DNA of 64,000 nucleotides from Flavobacterium sharifuzzamanii (GCF_003254585.1 NZ_QJGZ01000037.1:310001-374000); one strand, 5' to 3'; positions 32,856 to 41,935 are shown, counted from the first letter of the stretch. Notes: generated from the letters alone by a model not told the origin. Numbers and translations: made by a program.

Positions 32856-33455
32856 ATGAAAAAAATTGTTTTGGCTGCTATTGCAGTAATGGGGTTTAGT
32901 TTTGCAAATGCACAAGATTCAGGTTCATTTGGATTTTCTAAAGGAAACATTCTTGTAGAAGGAAATTTAGGTCTTTCATCGAAAAATGACAAAAACACAG
33001 AAACTAAAACTAATTTTTTTGAATTTAACCCAAAGGCAGGGTACTTTTTAACTGACAAATTTGCTCTTGGTCTTGACTTAGGGGTTGGCTCTTATAAAGA
33101 AAAGACAGCTGGATCAGATGCTGATAAAAGCTCAATTTTTAAAGCAGGTATTTTTGGACGTTATTACTTTTTGGATCTTGGTCAAAGATTTAAAACTTAT
33201 GCAGAAGCTGGAGTTGGTTTAGATAGCGGAAAAGATTCTGGAGCTAAATATTCTGGGGTTGGATTTAATGCAGGATTAGGGATCAATTATTTTGTGTCTA
33301 ACAATTTTGCAATTAACTTTGGTTTAACTGATATTTTGGCTTTTGATAGTTATAAATATAAAGGTGGTAAAGCAGTTTCTGAGTTTGATGCAAATGTAAA
33401 TGTTTTCAATAACTTCTTTAACACAGCGAAATTTGGATTGACTTACAAATTCTAA
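32856..33455 (+). CDS. outer-membrane beta-barrel protein, paralogue 2
   Basis: 199 residues. Signal peptide MKKIVLAAIAVMGFSFANAQ, then a barrel with alternating strands: ILVEGNLGLSSKNDK, FFEFNPKAGYFLTDKFALGL, SIFKAGIFGRYYFLDLG and NYFVSNNFAINFGLTDILAF, with terminal FGLTYKF. This differs from its neighbours in lacking the 'FxIQPELLYS' block, so it is the most distant of the cluster. Outer membrane location; function unknown. A terminator follows. Confidence 0.82.
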   Translation: MKKIVLAAIAVMGFSFANAQDSGSFGFSKGNILVEGNLGLSSKNDKNTETKTNFFEFNPKAGYFLTDKFALGLDLGVGSYKEKTAGSDADKSSIFKAGIFGRYYFLDLGQRFKTYAEAGVGLDSGKDSGAKYSGVGFNAGLGINYFVSNNFAINFGLTDILAFDSYKYKGGKAVSEFDANVNVFNNFFNTAKFGLTYKF

Positions 33456-33482
33456 AAAAAAACATTTAGTTAGTTTTTTAAA

Positions 33483-33519
33483 GGCTTTCCTTATTATTTT
33501 TAAGGAAGGTCTTTTTTTA
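33483..33519 (+). terminator. terminator of barrel paralogue 2
   Basis: Stem GGCTTTCCTTA / TAAGGAAGGTC with an AT loop, then a T-run. Confidence 0.85.
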
Positions 33520-33624
33520 TTGAAAATTCTAATTTTAAATTGGCTTAATTCAAAATTAACAATTAGCGTATTAATTACTATTTTATTTGTTAAATTCCTA
33601 ATATAGAATTATGAAGAATATTTT

Positions 33625-33632
33625 TATATTTG
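33625..33632 (+). promoter_or_regulatory. -7 element (TATATTTG) ahead of barrel paralogue 3
   Basis: TATATTTG lies 30 bp before the ATG at 33663. The -33 region is AT-rich with no clear TTG. Confidence 0.5.
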
Positions 33633-33662
33633 ACGCATTAATTTAACCCAAAACAAATTAGA

Positions 33663-34244
33663 ATGAAAAAAATTATTTTATCTGCCATTGCAATTATGGC
33701 TTTTGCATTCACAAATGCGCAGTCAACAAGATTTGGAGTAAAAGGAGGTCTTAACGTTTCAAGTATTGTTGGAGGAGATGTAGACAATAGTAAATCATTA
33801 GTAGGATTTCATGTTGGTGGTTTAGCAGAAATCCACGTAGTAGAAAAGTTTTTTATTCAGCCTGAGCTTTTATTCTCAGCTCAAGGAGCTAAATTTGATG
33901 GGCCTTTTGGATCTGACGCAGATTTAAAATTAAATTATTTAAACATTCCTGTATTGGCAAAGTATTACATTGTTGACAAGAAGTTTAGTGTAGAAGCTGG
34001 TCCACAACTTGGCATTTTATTGTCAGCTAAATCAGATGGAGAAGATGTCAAAGATTATACAAGATCAACAGATTTAGGCTTTAATTTAGGAGCTGGTTAT
34101 GATTTTACTGAAAATTTCTTTGTAGGTCTTCGTTACACTATCGGTTTATCTCCTATTTCTGATAGAGATATTGATGATTCAAATGATTACTATGATAGCG
34201 CAAAAAATGGTAATTTTCAGATTTCTTTAGGATATAAATTCTAA
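33663..34244 (+). CDS. outer-membrane beta-barrel protein (porin family), paralogue 3
   Basis: 193 residues. Signal peptide MKKIILSAIAIMAFAFTNAQ, barrel blocks RFGVKGGLNVSSIVGGDVDN, GFHVGGLAEIHVVEKFFIQP, ELLFSAQGAKFDG, LNYLNIPVLAKYYIVDKKFS, VEAGPQLGILLSAK, and terminal FQISLGYKF. It shares 'VEAGPQ', 'FIQPELL' and 'YDFTENFFVGLRY' with paralogue 4, so they arose by tandem duplication. Between GLRY and the last strand an acidic insertion (SDRDIDDSNDYYDS) may be a surface loop. Confidence 0.85.
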   Translation: MKKIILSAIAIMAFAFTNAQSTRFGVKGGLNVSSIVGGDVDNSKSLVGFHVGGLAEIHVVEKFFIQPELLFSAQGAKFDGPFGSDADLKLNYLNIPVLAKYYIVDKKFSVEAGPQLGILLSAKSDGEDVKDYTRSTDLGFNLGAGYDFTENFFVGLRYTIGLSPISDRDIDDSNDYYDSAKNGNFQISLGYKF

Positions 34245-34267
34245 TCTGAATTTTAAAATATTTCAAA

Positions 34268-34298
34268 AGCCTTCCTCTGATAGGGGAAGGTTTTTTTA
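34268..34298 (+). terminator. terminator of barrel paralogue 3
   Basis: AGCCTTCCTC / GGGGAAGG stem, then seven T residues. Confidence 0.85.
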
Positions 34299-34329
34299 TT
34301 GATGATTTTTATTTTTATAAGAAAAAACT

Positions 34330-34337
34330 TATATTTG
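34330..34337 (+). promoter_or_regulatory. -7 element (TATATTTG) ahead of barrel paralogue 4
   Basis: TATATTTG lies 19 bp before the ATG at 34357. The same element and relative placement precede paralogue 3, so each gene appears to have its own promoter. Confidence 0.5.
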
Positions 34338-34356
34338 AAAAATTAATTTAATAAAA

Positions 34357-34980
34357 ATGAAAAAAGTAGTTTTATCTGCGTTAGCAGTTATGATGTTTGC
34401 ATTTGCAAATGCACAGGATGTTAAATATGGTGTAAAAGGAGGTTTAAATCTTTCTAATTTCTCTGGTGATACTGATGGTATTAATTTGAAATCAAAAGCA
34501 GGATTTAATATTGGAGGGTTTGTAGAAATTAAATTGTCTGATAAATTCTTTATTCAGCCAGAACTTTTGTATTCAACACAAGGGCCAAAAGTAAAAGATC
34601 AAGCTGGAGAAGTTGATGGCATTCTTTACAATGGAGATGTACGTTTCAATTTATCTTATATCAATGTACCAGTGATGTTTAAATATTATGTTGCTGATAA
34701 ATTGAATGTTGAAGCAGGTCCTCAAATAGGATTTTTAACTTCTGCGAAAACTAAAACAACGATTGATGGTTATAGTGGTTCTCATACGATGGATGTAAAG
34801 GATATTTTTGAGTCAATTGATTTTGGATTAAATTTTGGGGTCGGATATGATTTTACAGATCATTTATTTGGAGGGCTCAGATATAATTTTGGGATCGCAA
34901 ATATTGCAAAAACAGAAGCAGGTGATAATACAAAATTGCATAATGGAGTTTTTTCAATAAATGTAGGATACAAATTTTAA
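34357..34980 (+). CDS. outer-membrane beta-barrel protein (porin family), paralogue 4
   Basis: 207 residues. Signal peptide MKKVVLSALAVMMFAFANAQ, barrel blocks KYGVKGGLNLSNFSGDTDGI, IKLSDKFFIQPELLYSTQGP, LSYINVPVMFKYYVADKLNV, EAGPQIGFLTSAK, LNFGVGYDFTDHLFGGLRYN and terminal FSINVGYKF. It aligns with paralogues 1 and 3 along its length. Each gene in the cluster has its own promoter and terminator, which argues for separately tuned surface proteins rather than an operon. Confidence 0.85.
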   Translation: MKKVVLSALAVMMFAFANAQDVKYGVKGGLNLSNFSGDTDGINLKSKAGFNIGGFVEIKLSDKFFIQPELLYSTQGPKVKDQAGEVDGILYNGDVRFNLSYINVPVMFKYYVADKLNVEAGPQIGFLTSAKTKTTIDGYSGSHTMDVKDIFESIDFGLNFGVGYDFTDHLFGGLRYNFGIANIAKTEAGDNTKLHNGVFSINVGYKF

Positions 34981-35001
34981 TTTACGAACATTAAAAATCC
35001 C

Positions 35002-35033
35002 AAAACCTTCCCAAAATCAGGAAGGTTTTTTTA
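35002..35033 (+). terminator. terminator of barrel paralogue 4
   Basis: AAACCTTCCC / GGAAGGTTTTTTT stem and T-run, just upstream of xerD. Confidence 0.85.
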
Positions 35034-35060
35034 TGCCAAAAAATTACGTTATTTGTAAAT

Positions 35061-35957
35061 ATGAATTGGAGCAGATATATAAAAGATTATCAGTCGTACT
35101 TAAGGATTGAGAGAGGTTTGTCTAAAAATACAATCGAAAACTACGGCTTTGATATCGAGCGCTTATGTCTTTTTTTAGAAACTAATAAAATTGATGTTTC
35201 GCCAATAAAAATTTCAGATGAAACTTTACAGCAGTTTATTTATTCAGTGGCCAAGGAGGTGAATCCGAGGTCTCAGGCAAGGATTATTTCTGGTCTTAAA
35301 AGTTTCTTTAACTATTTGGTTTTTGAAGATTATAGAAATGATAATCCTTTAGAATTAATCGAAGCGCCAAAAACTGGCCGTAAGCTACCTGATACTTTAT
35401 CGCTTCAGGAAATTGATGCTTTGATTGAAACAATCGATTTAAGCACTAACGAAGGTGAGCGAAATAGAGCAATGCTGGAAACGCTTTATGGCTGCGGATT
35501 ACGTGTTTCTGAACTGATTACACTTAAAATTTCAGATCTTTTTTTTGATGAAGGTTTTGTTAAAATCACTGGTAAGGGAAACAAGGAAAGGTTTGTGCCG
35601 ATCGGACCATTAACTCAGAAATATATTGAAATTTACAAAAATGCTGTTCGCTCAAATCTCAATATAAAAAAAGGAGCTGAAGATACTTTGTTCTTAAATA
35701 GACGAGGGAATCAGTTAACTCGTGCAATGGTGTTTACTATAATCAAAGATCTTGCTCAGAAAATGGGGCTTAAAAAAAGTATTAGTCCGCATACCTTGAG
35801 GCATTCTTTTGCAACTCATCTGCTTGAAAATGGTGCTGACCTAAGATCTATTCAATTAATGCTTGGCCATGAATCTATTACAACAACCGAAATTTATGTG
35901 CATTTGGATCGCAGTTTTTTAAAAGAAGTAATGCATAGTTTTCATCCTAGAAGATAA
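35061..35957 (+). CDS. xerD: tyrosine recombinase XerC/XerD
   Basis: 298 residues, full Xer length. The N-terminal SAM-like core-binding domain (about 1-100) includes YLRIERGLSKNTIENYGFDI. The catalytic domain has Arg148 (CGLRVSELI), Lys172 (GKGNKERFVP), His244 and Arg247 (PHTLRHSFATHL), His270 (MLGHESI) and the nucleophile Tyr279 (EIYVHL). It would act with a XerC partner, or alone in Bacteroidota, at dif to resolve chromosome dimers. No integrated element flanks it, so this is the housekeeping enzyme, not a phage integrase. Confidence 0.94.
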   Translation: MNWSRYIKDYQSYLRIERGLSKNTIENYGFDIERLCLFLETNKIDVSPIKISDETLQQFIYSVAKEVNPRSQARIISGLKSFFNYLVFEDYRNDNPLELIEAPKTGRKLPDTLSLQEIDALIETIDLSTNEGERNRAMLETLYGCGLRVSELITLKISDLFFDEGFVKITGKGNKERFVPIGPLTQKYIEIYKNAVRSNLNIKKGAEDTLFLNRRGNQLTRAMVFTIIKDLAQKMGLKKSISPHTLRHSFATHLLENGADLRSIQLMLGHESITTTEIYVHLDRSFLKEVMHSFHPRR

Positions 35958-36106
35958 TTATTTTTATAACTGTCTATGTTTTTGTTTTGAAAATTCATAT
36001 ATTGTGTTAAAATTTTGTTTTAATTAAGGCGAAAAGCAAAGTTGAGCTTAGTTTTTTTGCTTTGCTGAATAAGTTCCGATATCTTATTTACATAAAAGAG
36101 TAGCAT

Positions 36107-37627
36107 ATGGTTTTTGATTTATATGGAAATGAAGATTGCTTAGAGGTAAATAATTTTTATAAAAAATTGTTGGCCGAAATGCCTGACCTGCTTTTTCAGT
36201 TTGTTATTGATGCTGATAATAATTACACGTTTCCTCTTGTAAGTAAATCGGTAGATGAAATATTTGAGCTTTCTTCTACAGATTTTAATAATGATATTAA
36301 GTTTATAATTTACGATCGAATTTTACCTCTAGATCGCGAACTTTTTTTTCAGTCTTTAGTCAAAGCTAGAAAAGAAATAAAACCTTGGAAAATTGAATTT
36401 AGAGCTACTCTTCCTAAAAAAGGGATTTGCTGGTTCAAAATTGCTGCAAAAACAGAATCTGCTGCAAATGGAAATGTTGTCTTTTATGGGCATGTCTCTG
36501 ATATTACTGAGCTAAAAGATAAAGAGGAGAAGCTTCGAATTTCTGAAGAACGTTTTCAATTTGCTCTAGATGCATCTACGGCTGGAATTTGGGACTGGGA
36601 TATGGTTACTAATAGGGTTTTTTACTCTTCTTTGTCTCTTAAAATCTTAGAATTGGAGTCTACTGATATTTTTGATGATCCAGAACGATGGGATAAAATT
36701 GTGCATCCAGATGATCTTCCAAAATATTATTCAGATATACATGAACATTTTGATAATAAAATTCCGTTTTATGAAAATTACCATCGTGTAATGACTTCTA
36801 GCGGTAATTACAAATGGATTTTGGATAGGGGGAAGGTAATTAAGCGCGATGAAAACGGAAAACCTTTGCGGGTAATTGGTACACATACAGATGTTTCGGC
36901 TCAGAAAGAAAAAGAGCTGGATCTTATGAAAACAATGAAGTTGTATAGCGATCAAAATAGCCGTTTGTTGAACTTTTCGCATATTGTTTCTCATAATCTA
37001 AATACACAAGCTGGAAATATAAAATCGATTTTAGATCTTATTGATGCTGATGTTAGCAAGCAGACTGTAACAGAAATGCTGGAATATTTGCGAACTGTTT
37101 CTAATGATCTGAATGAAACTATTTCAAATCTTACTCAAATTGTAAAAACACAGAGTAATATTAATATTGCCGTAGTTCCGCTAAAACTTTGCGAGTATAT
37201 CGAGAAGACTATTTCGACAATCAAAGGGTATCATCAACAGAGAAAGGTTACTATTATAAACAATGTTCCAAAGTATTTAACGATTAATTTTAATCCGGCT
37301 TATATGGAGAGTGTTTTGTTGAATTTTACAACAAACGCGATTAAATATGCACATCCAGATCGTGATCCAATCATTACTTTTGATTTTGCAATTGAACCTG
37401 AAGGATTTAAATCTCTAAAAATTACTGATAATGGCCTCGGAATCGATTTGAAAGTCTATGGCGATTTGCTATTCGGCATGTATAAAACCTTTCATAAACA
37501 TGAAGAAGCTCGCGGAATTGGGTTGTATATAACTAGGAATCAAATTGAAGCGATGAAAGGAACGGTTGAAGTAGAAAGTGAGGTAGGAGTAGGAACAAGT
37601 TTTAAAATCATTTTTAATGATATGTAG
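36107..37627 (+). CDS. PAS-domain sensor histidine kinase
   Basis: 506 residues, no transmembrane segment, so cytoplasmic. Two PAS domains (about 25-140 and 145-265; the second is PAS_3-like with WDWDMVTNRVFYSSLSLKIL and later GTHTDVSAQKE) precede a HisKA-like dimerisation region with phosphoacceptor His296 (FSHIVSHNLNTQAGN) and an HATPase_c domain with N-box (NFTTNAIKYAHP), G1 (DNGLGIDL) and G2 (RGIGLYITRNQ). SHNLNTQ lacks the usual Pro after the H box, a feature of a Bacteroidota subgroup. No response regulator is adjacent, so it is an orphan. Confidence 0.92.
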   Translation: MVFDLYGNEDCLEVNNFYKKLLAEMPDLLFQFVIDADNNYTFPLVSKSVDEIFELSSTDFNNDIKFIIYDRILPLDRELFFQSLVKARKEIKPWKIEFRATLPKKGICWFKIAAKTESAANGNVVFYGHVSDITELKDKEEKLRISEERFQFALDASTAGIWDWDMVTNRVFYSSLSLKILELESTDIFDDPERWDKIVHPDDLPKYYSDIHEHFDNKIPFYENYHRVMTSSGNYKWILDRGKVIKRDENGKPLRVIGTHTDVSAQKEKELDLMKTMKLYSDQNSRLLNFSHIVSHNLNTQAGNIKSILDLIDADVSKQTVTEMLEYLRTVSNDLNETISNLTQIVKTQSNINIAVVPLKLCEYIEKTISTIKGYHQQRKVTIINNVPKYLTINFNPAYMESVLLNFTTNAIKYAHPDRDPIITFDFAIEPEGFKSLKITDNGLGIDLKVYGDLLFGMYKTFHKHEEARGIGLYITRNQIEAMKGTVEVESEVGVGTSFKIIFNDM

Positions 37628-37634
37628 AAATTTT

Positions 37635-37696
37635 AGAACATAGATAAAAAAATAAAGGCTGTCAATTGACAGCCTTTATTTTTTTATCTATGTTCT
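37635..37696. terminator. 62-bp perfect palindrome, bidirectional terminator
   Basis: Two 31-bp arms (37635-37665 and 37666-37696) are exact reverse complements with no loop; arm motifs are AGAACATAGAT, a 7-A run and AAAGGCTGTCAA. It separates the convergent histidine kinase and RNase Y genes. A plain terminator needs far less symmetry, so the perfection itself is notable. Confidence 0.9.
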
Positions 37697-37701
37697 TTGG
37701 A

Positions 37702-39261
37702 TTATTTAGCAATGTTTACAGCCCTAGTTTCTCTAATAACTGTAACTTTTACCTGTCCAGGATAAGTCATTTCTGTTTGAATTTTTTGTGAAATTTCGAA
37801 AGATAAGTTTGCTGCATTATCATCAGAAACTTTTTCACTTTCTACAATTACACGAAGTTCTCTACCGGCTTGAATTGCGTAAGCATTTTTAACTCCGCTG
37901 AATCCGTAAGCAACATCTTCAAGATCTTTCAGACGCTGGATGTAAGAATCAAGAACCTGACGTCTTGCGCCTGGTCTAGCTCCAGAAATAGCATCACAAA
38001 CCTGAATAATTGGAGACAATAAAGACTTCATTTCAATCTCGTCGTGGTGCGCTCCAATCGCGTTGCATACTTCTTCTTTCTCACCATATTTCTCAGCCCA
38101 CTGCATACCTAAAAGCGCGTGTGGCAAATCACTTTCTGTATCTGGCACTTTTCCGATATCGTGTAATAAACCAGCTCTTTTTGCTAATTTCACGTTCAAT
38201 CCTAATTCTGCAGCCATAATACCGCAAAGTTTAGAAACTTCTCTCGAGTGCTGTAATAAGTTTTGTCCGTAAGAAGAACGGTATTTCATTCTACCTACAA
38301 CTTTAATCAATTCTGGGTGTAAACCGTGAATTCCTAAGTCAATAACCGTACGTTTTCCAACTTCGATAATTTCGTCATCGATTTGTTTTGCGGTTTTAGC
38401 AACAACTTCTTCGATACGTGCTGGGTGAATACGTCCGTCAGTTACTAATTTGTGTAAAGACAAACGAGCAATTTCTCTACGAACAGGATCAAAGCAAGAA
38501 AGGATAATAGCTTCTGGTGTGTCATCAACAATAATTTCAACTCCAGTTGCAGCTTCAAGTGCTCTAATGTTACGTCCTTCACGTCCAATAATACGTCCTT
38601 TTACATCGTCAGATTCAATGTTGAAAACAGAAACGCAGTTTTCAACTGCTTCTTCAGTTCCAACTCTTTGTATCGTATTAATGATGATTTTTTTAGCTTC
38701 CTGCTGTGCAGTAAGTTTTGCCTCTTCAATTGTTTCTTGAATATGAGACATTGCTTTTGTTTTGGCTTCAGCTTTTAAACCTTCTACCAATTGTTCTTTA
38801 GCTTCTTCAGCAGAAAGACCAGAGATTACTTCTAATTGTTGTAACTGGCTTTTGTGAAGTTTGTCAACTTCAGCTTGTTTTTTGTCTAAAACCTCAATTT
38901 TATTGTTGTATTCAGCTGTTTTAGCTTCAAAGTCTTCGTTTACTTTTTTAGCTTTAGAAAGTTCATTAGAAACTTGAGATTCTTTATCGCGAACGCGTTT
39001 TTCTACTTCAGCAACTTTTTTATCACGTGCTAAAATAACTTGTTCGTGTTCTGATTTAAGTTCGATAAAACGCTCTTTTGCTTGAAGAATTTTATCTTTT
39101 TTGATATTTTCTGCTTCTAAATTTGCGTCTTTTAAGATAGAAGCCGCTTCTTTTTTAGCGTTTTTAATTAGGTTTGAAATATTACTTTTCTCGATAATTT
39201 TAGCTATTGCAAATCCTGCTGCAATACCTACAATACCAATAATGATCGTTATGATGTCCAT
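37702..39261 (-). CDS. rny: ribonuclease Y
   Basis: 519 residues. An N-terminal membrane anchor ([20 protein letters not shown]) leads into a long coiled coil (about 40-190, rich in Lys/Glu), a KH domain ([20 protein letters not shown], about 230) and an HD domain ([20 protein letters not shown] and [15 protein letters not shown]). RNase Y is a membrane-bound 5'-processing endoribonuclease that initiates mRNA decay. It lies downstream of a 6S RNA and zapA on the same strand. Confidence 0.96.
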   Translation of the reverse strand: MDIITIIIGIVGIAAGFAIAKIIEKSNISNLIKNAKKEAASILKDANLEAENIKKDKILQAKERFIELKSEHEQVILARDKKVAEVEKRVRDKESQVSNELSKAKKVNEDFEAKTAEYNNKIEVLDKKQAEVDKLHKSQLQQLEVISGLSAEEAKEQLVEGLKAEAKTKAMSHIQETIEEAKLTAQQEAKKIIINTIQRVGTEEAVENCVSVFNIESDDVKGRIIGREGRNIRALEAATGVEIIVDDTPEAIILSCFDPVRREIARLSLHKLVTDGRIHPARIEEVVAKTAKQIDDEIIEVGKRTVIDLGIHGLHPELIKVVGRMKYRSSYGQNLLQHSREVSKLCGIMAAELGLNVKLAKRAGLLHDIGKVPDTESDLPHALLGMQWAEKYGEKEEVCNAIGAHHDEIEMKSLLSPIIQVCDAISGARPGARRQVLDSYIQRLKDLEDVAYGFSGVKNAYAIQAGRELRVIVESEKVSDDNAANLSFEISQKIQTEMTYPGQVKVTVIRETRAVNIAK

Positions 39262-39286
39262 GTTTGTTAGGGTTTATATATAAAAA

Positions 39287-39446
39287 AAGCCTACATTAAT
39301 TGCTTGTATAAACTCGTAAAGACAAGTTTTGAGCTAACTCACTGTTCAAGTTTCCCAGCCAAATGGAGGGCATACTATAGTAGCGACGATTTGCTCATTC
39401 TAAATTGTTAGTGTTGAGTTTACCAAATGTGAACTAATGTAGGCAG
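39287..39446 (-). ncRNA. ssrS: 6S RNA
   Basis: On the minus strand GCCTACATTAGTT (about 39432-39444) pairs with AATTAATGTAGGC (about 39289-39301), giving a closing stem of about 11 bp, followed by a T-run (GCTTTTTTTATA). The interior has a central purine-rich open region and internal stems typical of a 6S-like rod of about 155 nt. The location, directly downstream of zapA and before rny, matches the known ssrS-zapA neighbourhood in other bacteria. It would sequester RNA polymerase. I infer the class from structure and context; a covariance search would settle it. Confidence 0.75.
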
Positions 39447-39470
39447 TATCTTAGTTTCTGTAAAGAACGT

Positions 39471-39764
39471 TTAATTTTCGAGATATTGATCTAAAAGCGT
39501 GTTTAATCTTTTAATTCTTTCGATAGTCTCTTCTCCATCGATTGCATTATCAATCTGTTTTTGTTCTACTTGCGATGCAAATTGTAATGCACACATTGCT
39601 AGAACATCTTGTTTATCACGAACCGCGTAATTTTCTTCGAACTGCTTGATCATGGCATCAATTTTCTTAGAAGCACTTCTGAGTCCTTCTTCTTGAGCGG
39701 GTTCAACCGTAAGTGGGTAAACGCGATCGGCAATTGATATTTTAATTCTAAGCTTTCCGTCCAT
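39471..39764 (-). CDS. zapA: cell division protein ZapA
   Basis: 97 residues. KLRIKISIADRVYPLTVEPA (beta strand and turn), then LRSASKKIDAMIKQFEENYA, VRDKQDVLAMCALQFASQVE and a C-terminal helix (ERIKRLNTLLDQYLEN). This beta-alpha plus long coiled-coil arrangement is typical ZapA, which cross-links FtsZ protofilaments at the Z ring. It lies 4 bp after the coiled-coil gene 39769-40059 and directly upstream of the 6S RNA. Confidence 0.92.
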   Translation of the reverse strand: MDGKLRIKISIADRVYPLTVEPAQEEGLRSASKKIDAMIKQFEENYAVRDKQDVLAMCALQFASQVEQKQIDNAIDGEETIERIKRLNTLLDQYLEN

Positions 39765-39768
39765 ATTA

Positions 39769-40059
39769 TTAATCTGATAGTTGCGCTATGCAGTAATCAA
39801 TTTCGCGAATTAATGAATTTATTTTAAGCTTTGTCTCTCTCTTGTTATTGTCGCTGCCAAGCAACGAATTGGCTATCTTAAGTGTTTCATTTTGCTTCTT
39901 CAAAGCTTCCATTTCCTCAGATTGTTTCTGGATAATTTGCGCAGCTTTGGCTAGTTCTAATCGTAATACTTGATTGTTTTGTTCAAAGGCTTTTGATTTC
40001 TCAAAAAGCTTTTCAACTTTATATTCAAGAGTATCAATTATTTCTGCAATTACACTCAT
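39769..40059 (-). CDS. small coiled-coil protein, probable ZapB-like partner of ZapA
   Basis: 96 residues almost entirely predicted coiled coil: IIDTLEYKVEKLFEKSKAFE, QNNQVLRLELAKAAQIIQKQ, SEEMEALKKQNETLKIANSL. This heptad pattern and the operon with zapA suggest a division-associated coiled coil, as ZapB is in enterobacteria, but sequence relation to ZapB cannot be shown by eye. A good promoter lies upstream (TTG at 40115-40117, 19-bp spacer, TAACTTTG at 40088-40095). Confidence 0.75.
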   Translation of the reverse strand: MSVIAEIIDTLEYKVEKLFEKSKAFEQNNQVLRLELAKAAQIIQKQSEEMEALKKQNETLKIANSLLGSDNNKRETKLKINSLIREIDYCIAQLSD

Positions 40060-40087
40060 TATACATCCTATTCATTACTTAATCCTA

Positions 40088-40117
40088 CAAAGTTAATATT
40101 CCTTTTTATTAATGCAA
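40088..40117 (-). promoter_or_regulatory. promoter of the zapA operon
   Basis: Minus-strand TTG (40115-40117), a 19-nt spacer and TAACTTTG (40088-40095) match the Flavobacterium consensus; the start codon is 28 bp downstream of the -7 element. Confidence 0.7.
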
Positions 40118-40208
40118 TTTTTTATCGATTTTTTTGCATTATTTTAGATAAATATATTGTAATTCAATTAATTGAGTTTTTGAAGCTTTTTTCTTGCTTT
40201 TATTGGCT

Positions 40209-40216
40209 TATTTTTG
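40209..40216 (+). promoter_or_regulatory. -7 element (TATTTTTG) ahead of the M23 peptidase
   Basis: TATTTTTG matches TANNTTTG. It overlaps a TTG (40214) that would begin the longest frame, which excludes that start and favours the ATG at 40232. Confidence 0.5.
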
Positions 40217-40231
40217 CTTATCTTAGCAAAA

Positions 40232-41923
40232 ATGTTGTTTATGAGATTATATGTACTTGCCCTTTTAATTTGTAATTCTGTGTTTGCTCAAACACAATAT
40301 CCTAAAGATTATTTCCGTCCTCCATTAGATATTCCAATGCAACTTTCAGGTAATTTTGGGGAGTTGAGACCTAATCATTTTCATGCTGGTTTTGATTTAA
40401 AAACTAATCAAAGAGAAGGTTTGAGCGTGCATGCAATTGCAGATGGATATGTGTCAAGAATTAAAATTTCGACTTTTGGAAACGGAAAATGCATCTACAT
40501 AACGCATCCGAACGGATATACTTCTGTTTATGGACATTTGCAAACACCAACAGGGGCAATTTTAGATTATGTAAAAAAAACGCATTACAAAGAAAAAGCT
40601 TATGAAATTGAAATGTTTCCAAAACCAGACGAACTTCCTGTAAAAAAAGGTGATATAATCGGACTTTCAGGAAATACGGGTTCGTCAGAAGGACCACATC
40701 TTCATTTTGAAATTCGAGATACTAAAACAGAATTTGTTATCAACCCGATTTTCTTTGGCTTTGACCAAAATTTAAAAGATACTAAAAAACCAACTTTATC
40801 TAGTTTGTATGTTTATCCGTTGGATAATGCTATGGTTAATCAATCCAAACAGCCTTTGCTGGTAAACATGGCGCTTCAAAAAGACGGAACTTATCTAGCT
40901 TCAAAAGTTAAAGCAAACGGAAAAATTGGTTTCGGAATTAATGCTGTTGATACCGATGATGTTTCACATAATAAAAATGGAGTTTTTAATGTTTCGACTT
41001 TTTTAAACGGAAATCAGAATTATAATTATCAATTTAATACTTATTCTTTTGATGAAATGCGTTATGTAAATGCATTGATAGATTATTCTCGTTATAAAAA
41101 ATCGGGACAGCGTGTGCAGAAACTTTTTATGAAAACACCTTTTGCTTTAAGTATTATTAAAACCGATTCACTTCGCGGTATTGTCAAAGCAGAACCTAAT
41201 TTAACTTCAAATTACAAAATAGAGGTTTCAGATTATTTTGGAAATATGAATTCGATCACGGTTCCGATTGAATTTGATACTGCAACACCTCTTGTGGAGT
41301 CAGAGTCGGTTAATGGGAAGTATTTTATAAAATATAATAGAGATGCCAATTTTGAGAAAGATAAAATGTCAGTTTTCTTTCCTGCTGGAACTTTCTACGA
41401 TGATTTTAATATGAATTTTGATGTTAGAAGTAACAAACTTTTCATTCATGACGATACAGTTCCCGTGCATTCAAATTTTACAATCACTATAAAAGACGAT
41501 ACTTATCCAGAGTCATTAAGAGATAAGCTTTATATTGGTAAGGGAACAAGTTATAACGGAACAATCAGAAAAGGTGATGTTTTTACTGCAAAAGCAAAAA
41601 TATTAGGTACATACGGTTTAGTTCTCGATACGATTGCTCCAGTTGTTAAAATTGCAAAACCAATTGAAGGAAAATGGATTAGCGATCAAAAGAAAATTGA
41701 TTTGACGATAAGCGATTCTCTATCTGGAATAAAATTTTATAATGGCTATTTGAACGGAACTTGGGTTTTGTTTGAATACGAAAATAAAGCCAGAAGAATT
41801 ACGCATACTTTTGATGATCAATATTTAGCAGAAGGTGAAAACGTATTAAAAGTTGAAGTTGTTGATAATGTAGGAAATACTACTATCTTTGAAACTCGTT
41901 TTTTTAGAAGTCAACAAAAATAA
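40232..41923 (+). CDS. M23-family metallopeptidase (LytM-type)
   Basis: About 563 residues. Signal peptide MRLYVLALLICNSVFAQ (the ATG at 40241 is also possible). The N-terminal LytM domain has FHAGFDLKTNQREGLSVHAI (zinc His and Asp) and GSSEGPHLHFEIR (the HxH zinc ligand), so it is expected to cut peptidoglycan cross-links or act as a LytM regulator. The remaining about 400 residues form several beta-sandwich domains of unknown role. It ends 12 bp before the TonB receptor gene, suggesting a cell-envelope unit. Confidence 0.88.
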   Translation: MLFMRLYVLALLICNSVFAQTQYPKDYFRPPLDIPMQLSGNFGELRPNHFHAGFDLKTNQREGLSVHAIADGYVSRIKISTFGNGKCIYITHPNGYTSVYGHLQTPTGAILDYVKKTHYKEKAYEIEMFPKPDELPVKKGDIIGLSGNTGSSEGPHLHFEIRDTKTEFVINPIFFGFDQNLKDTKKPTLSSLYVYPLDNAMVNQSKQPLLVNMALQKDGTYLASKVKANGKIGFGINAVDTDDVSHNKNGVFNVSTFLNGNQNYNYQFNTYSFDEMRYVNALIDYSRYKKSGQRVQKLFMKTPFALSIIKTDSLRGIVKAEPNLTSNYKIEVSDYFGNMNSITVPIEFDTATPLVESESVNGKYFIKYNRDANFEKDKMSVFFPAGTFYDDFNMNFDVRSNKLFIHDDTVPVHSNFTITIKDDTYPESLRDKLYIGKGTSYNGTIRKGDVFTAKAKILGTYGLVLDTIAPVVKIAKPIEGKWISDQKKIDLTISDSLSGIKFYNGYLNGTWVLFEYENKARRITHTFDDQYLAEGENVLKVEVVDNVGNTTIFETRFFRSQQK

Positions 41924-41935
41924 AACCCAAAATCT

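Noticed and set aside
35061..35957. Phage or transposon integrase
   Set aside because: Length and motifs are those of housekeeping XerD and no element ends or att duplications flank it.
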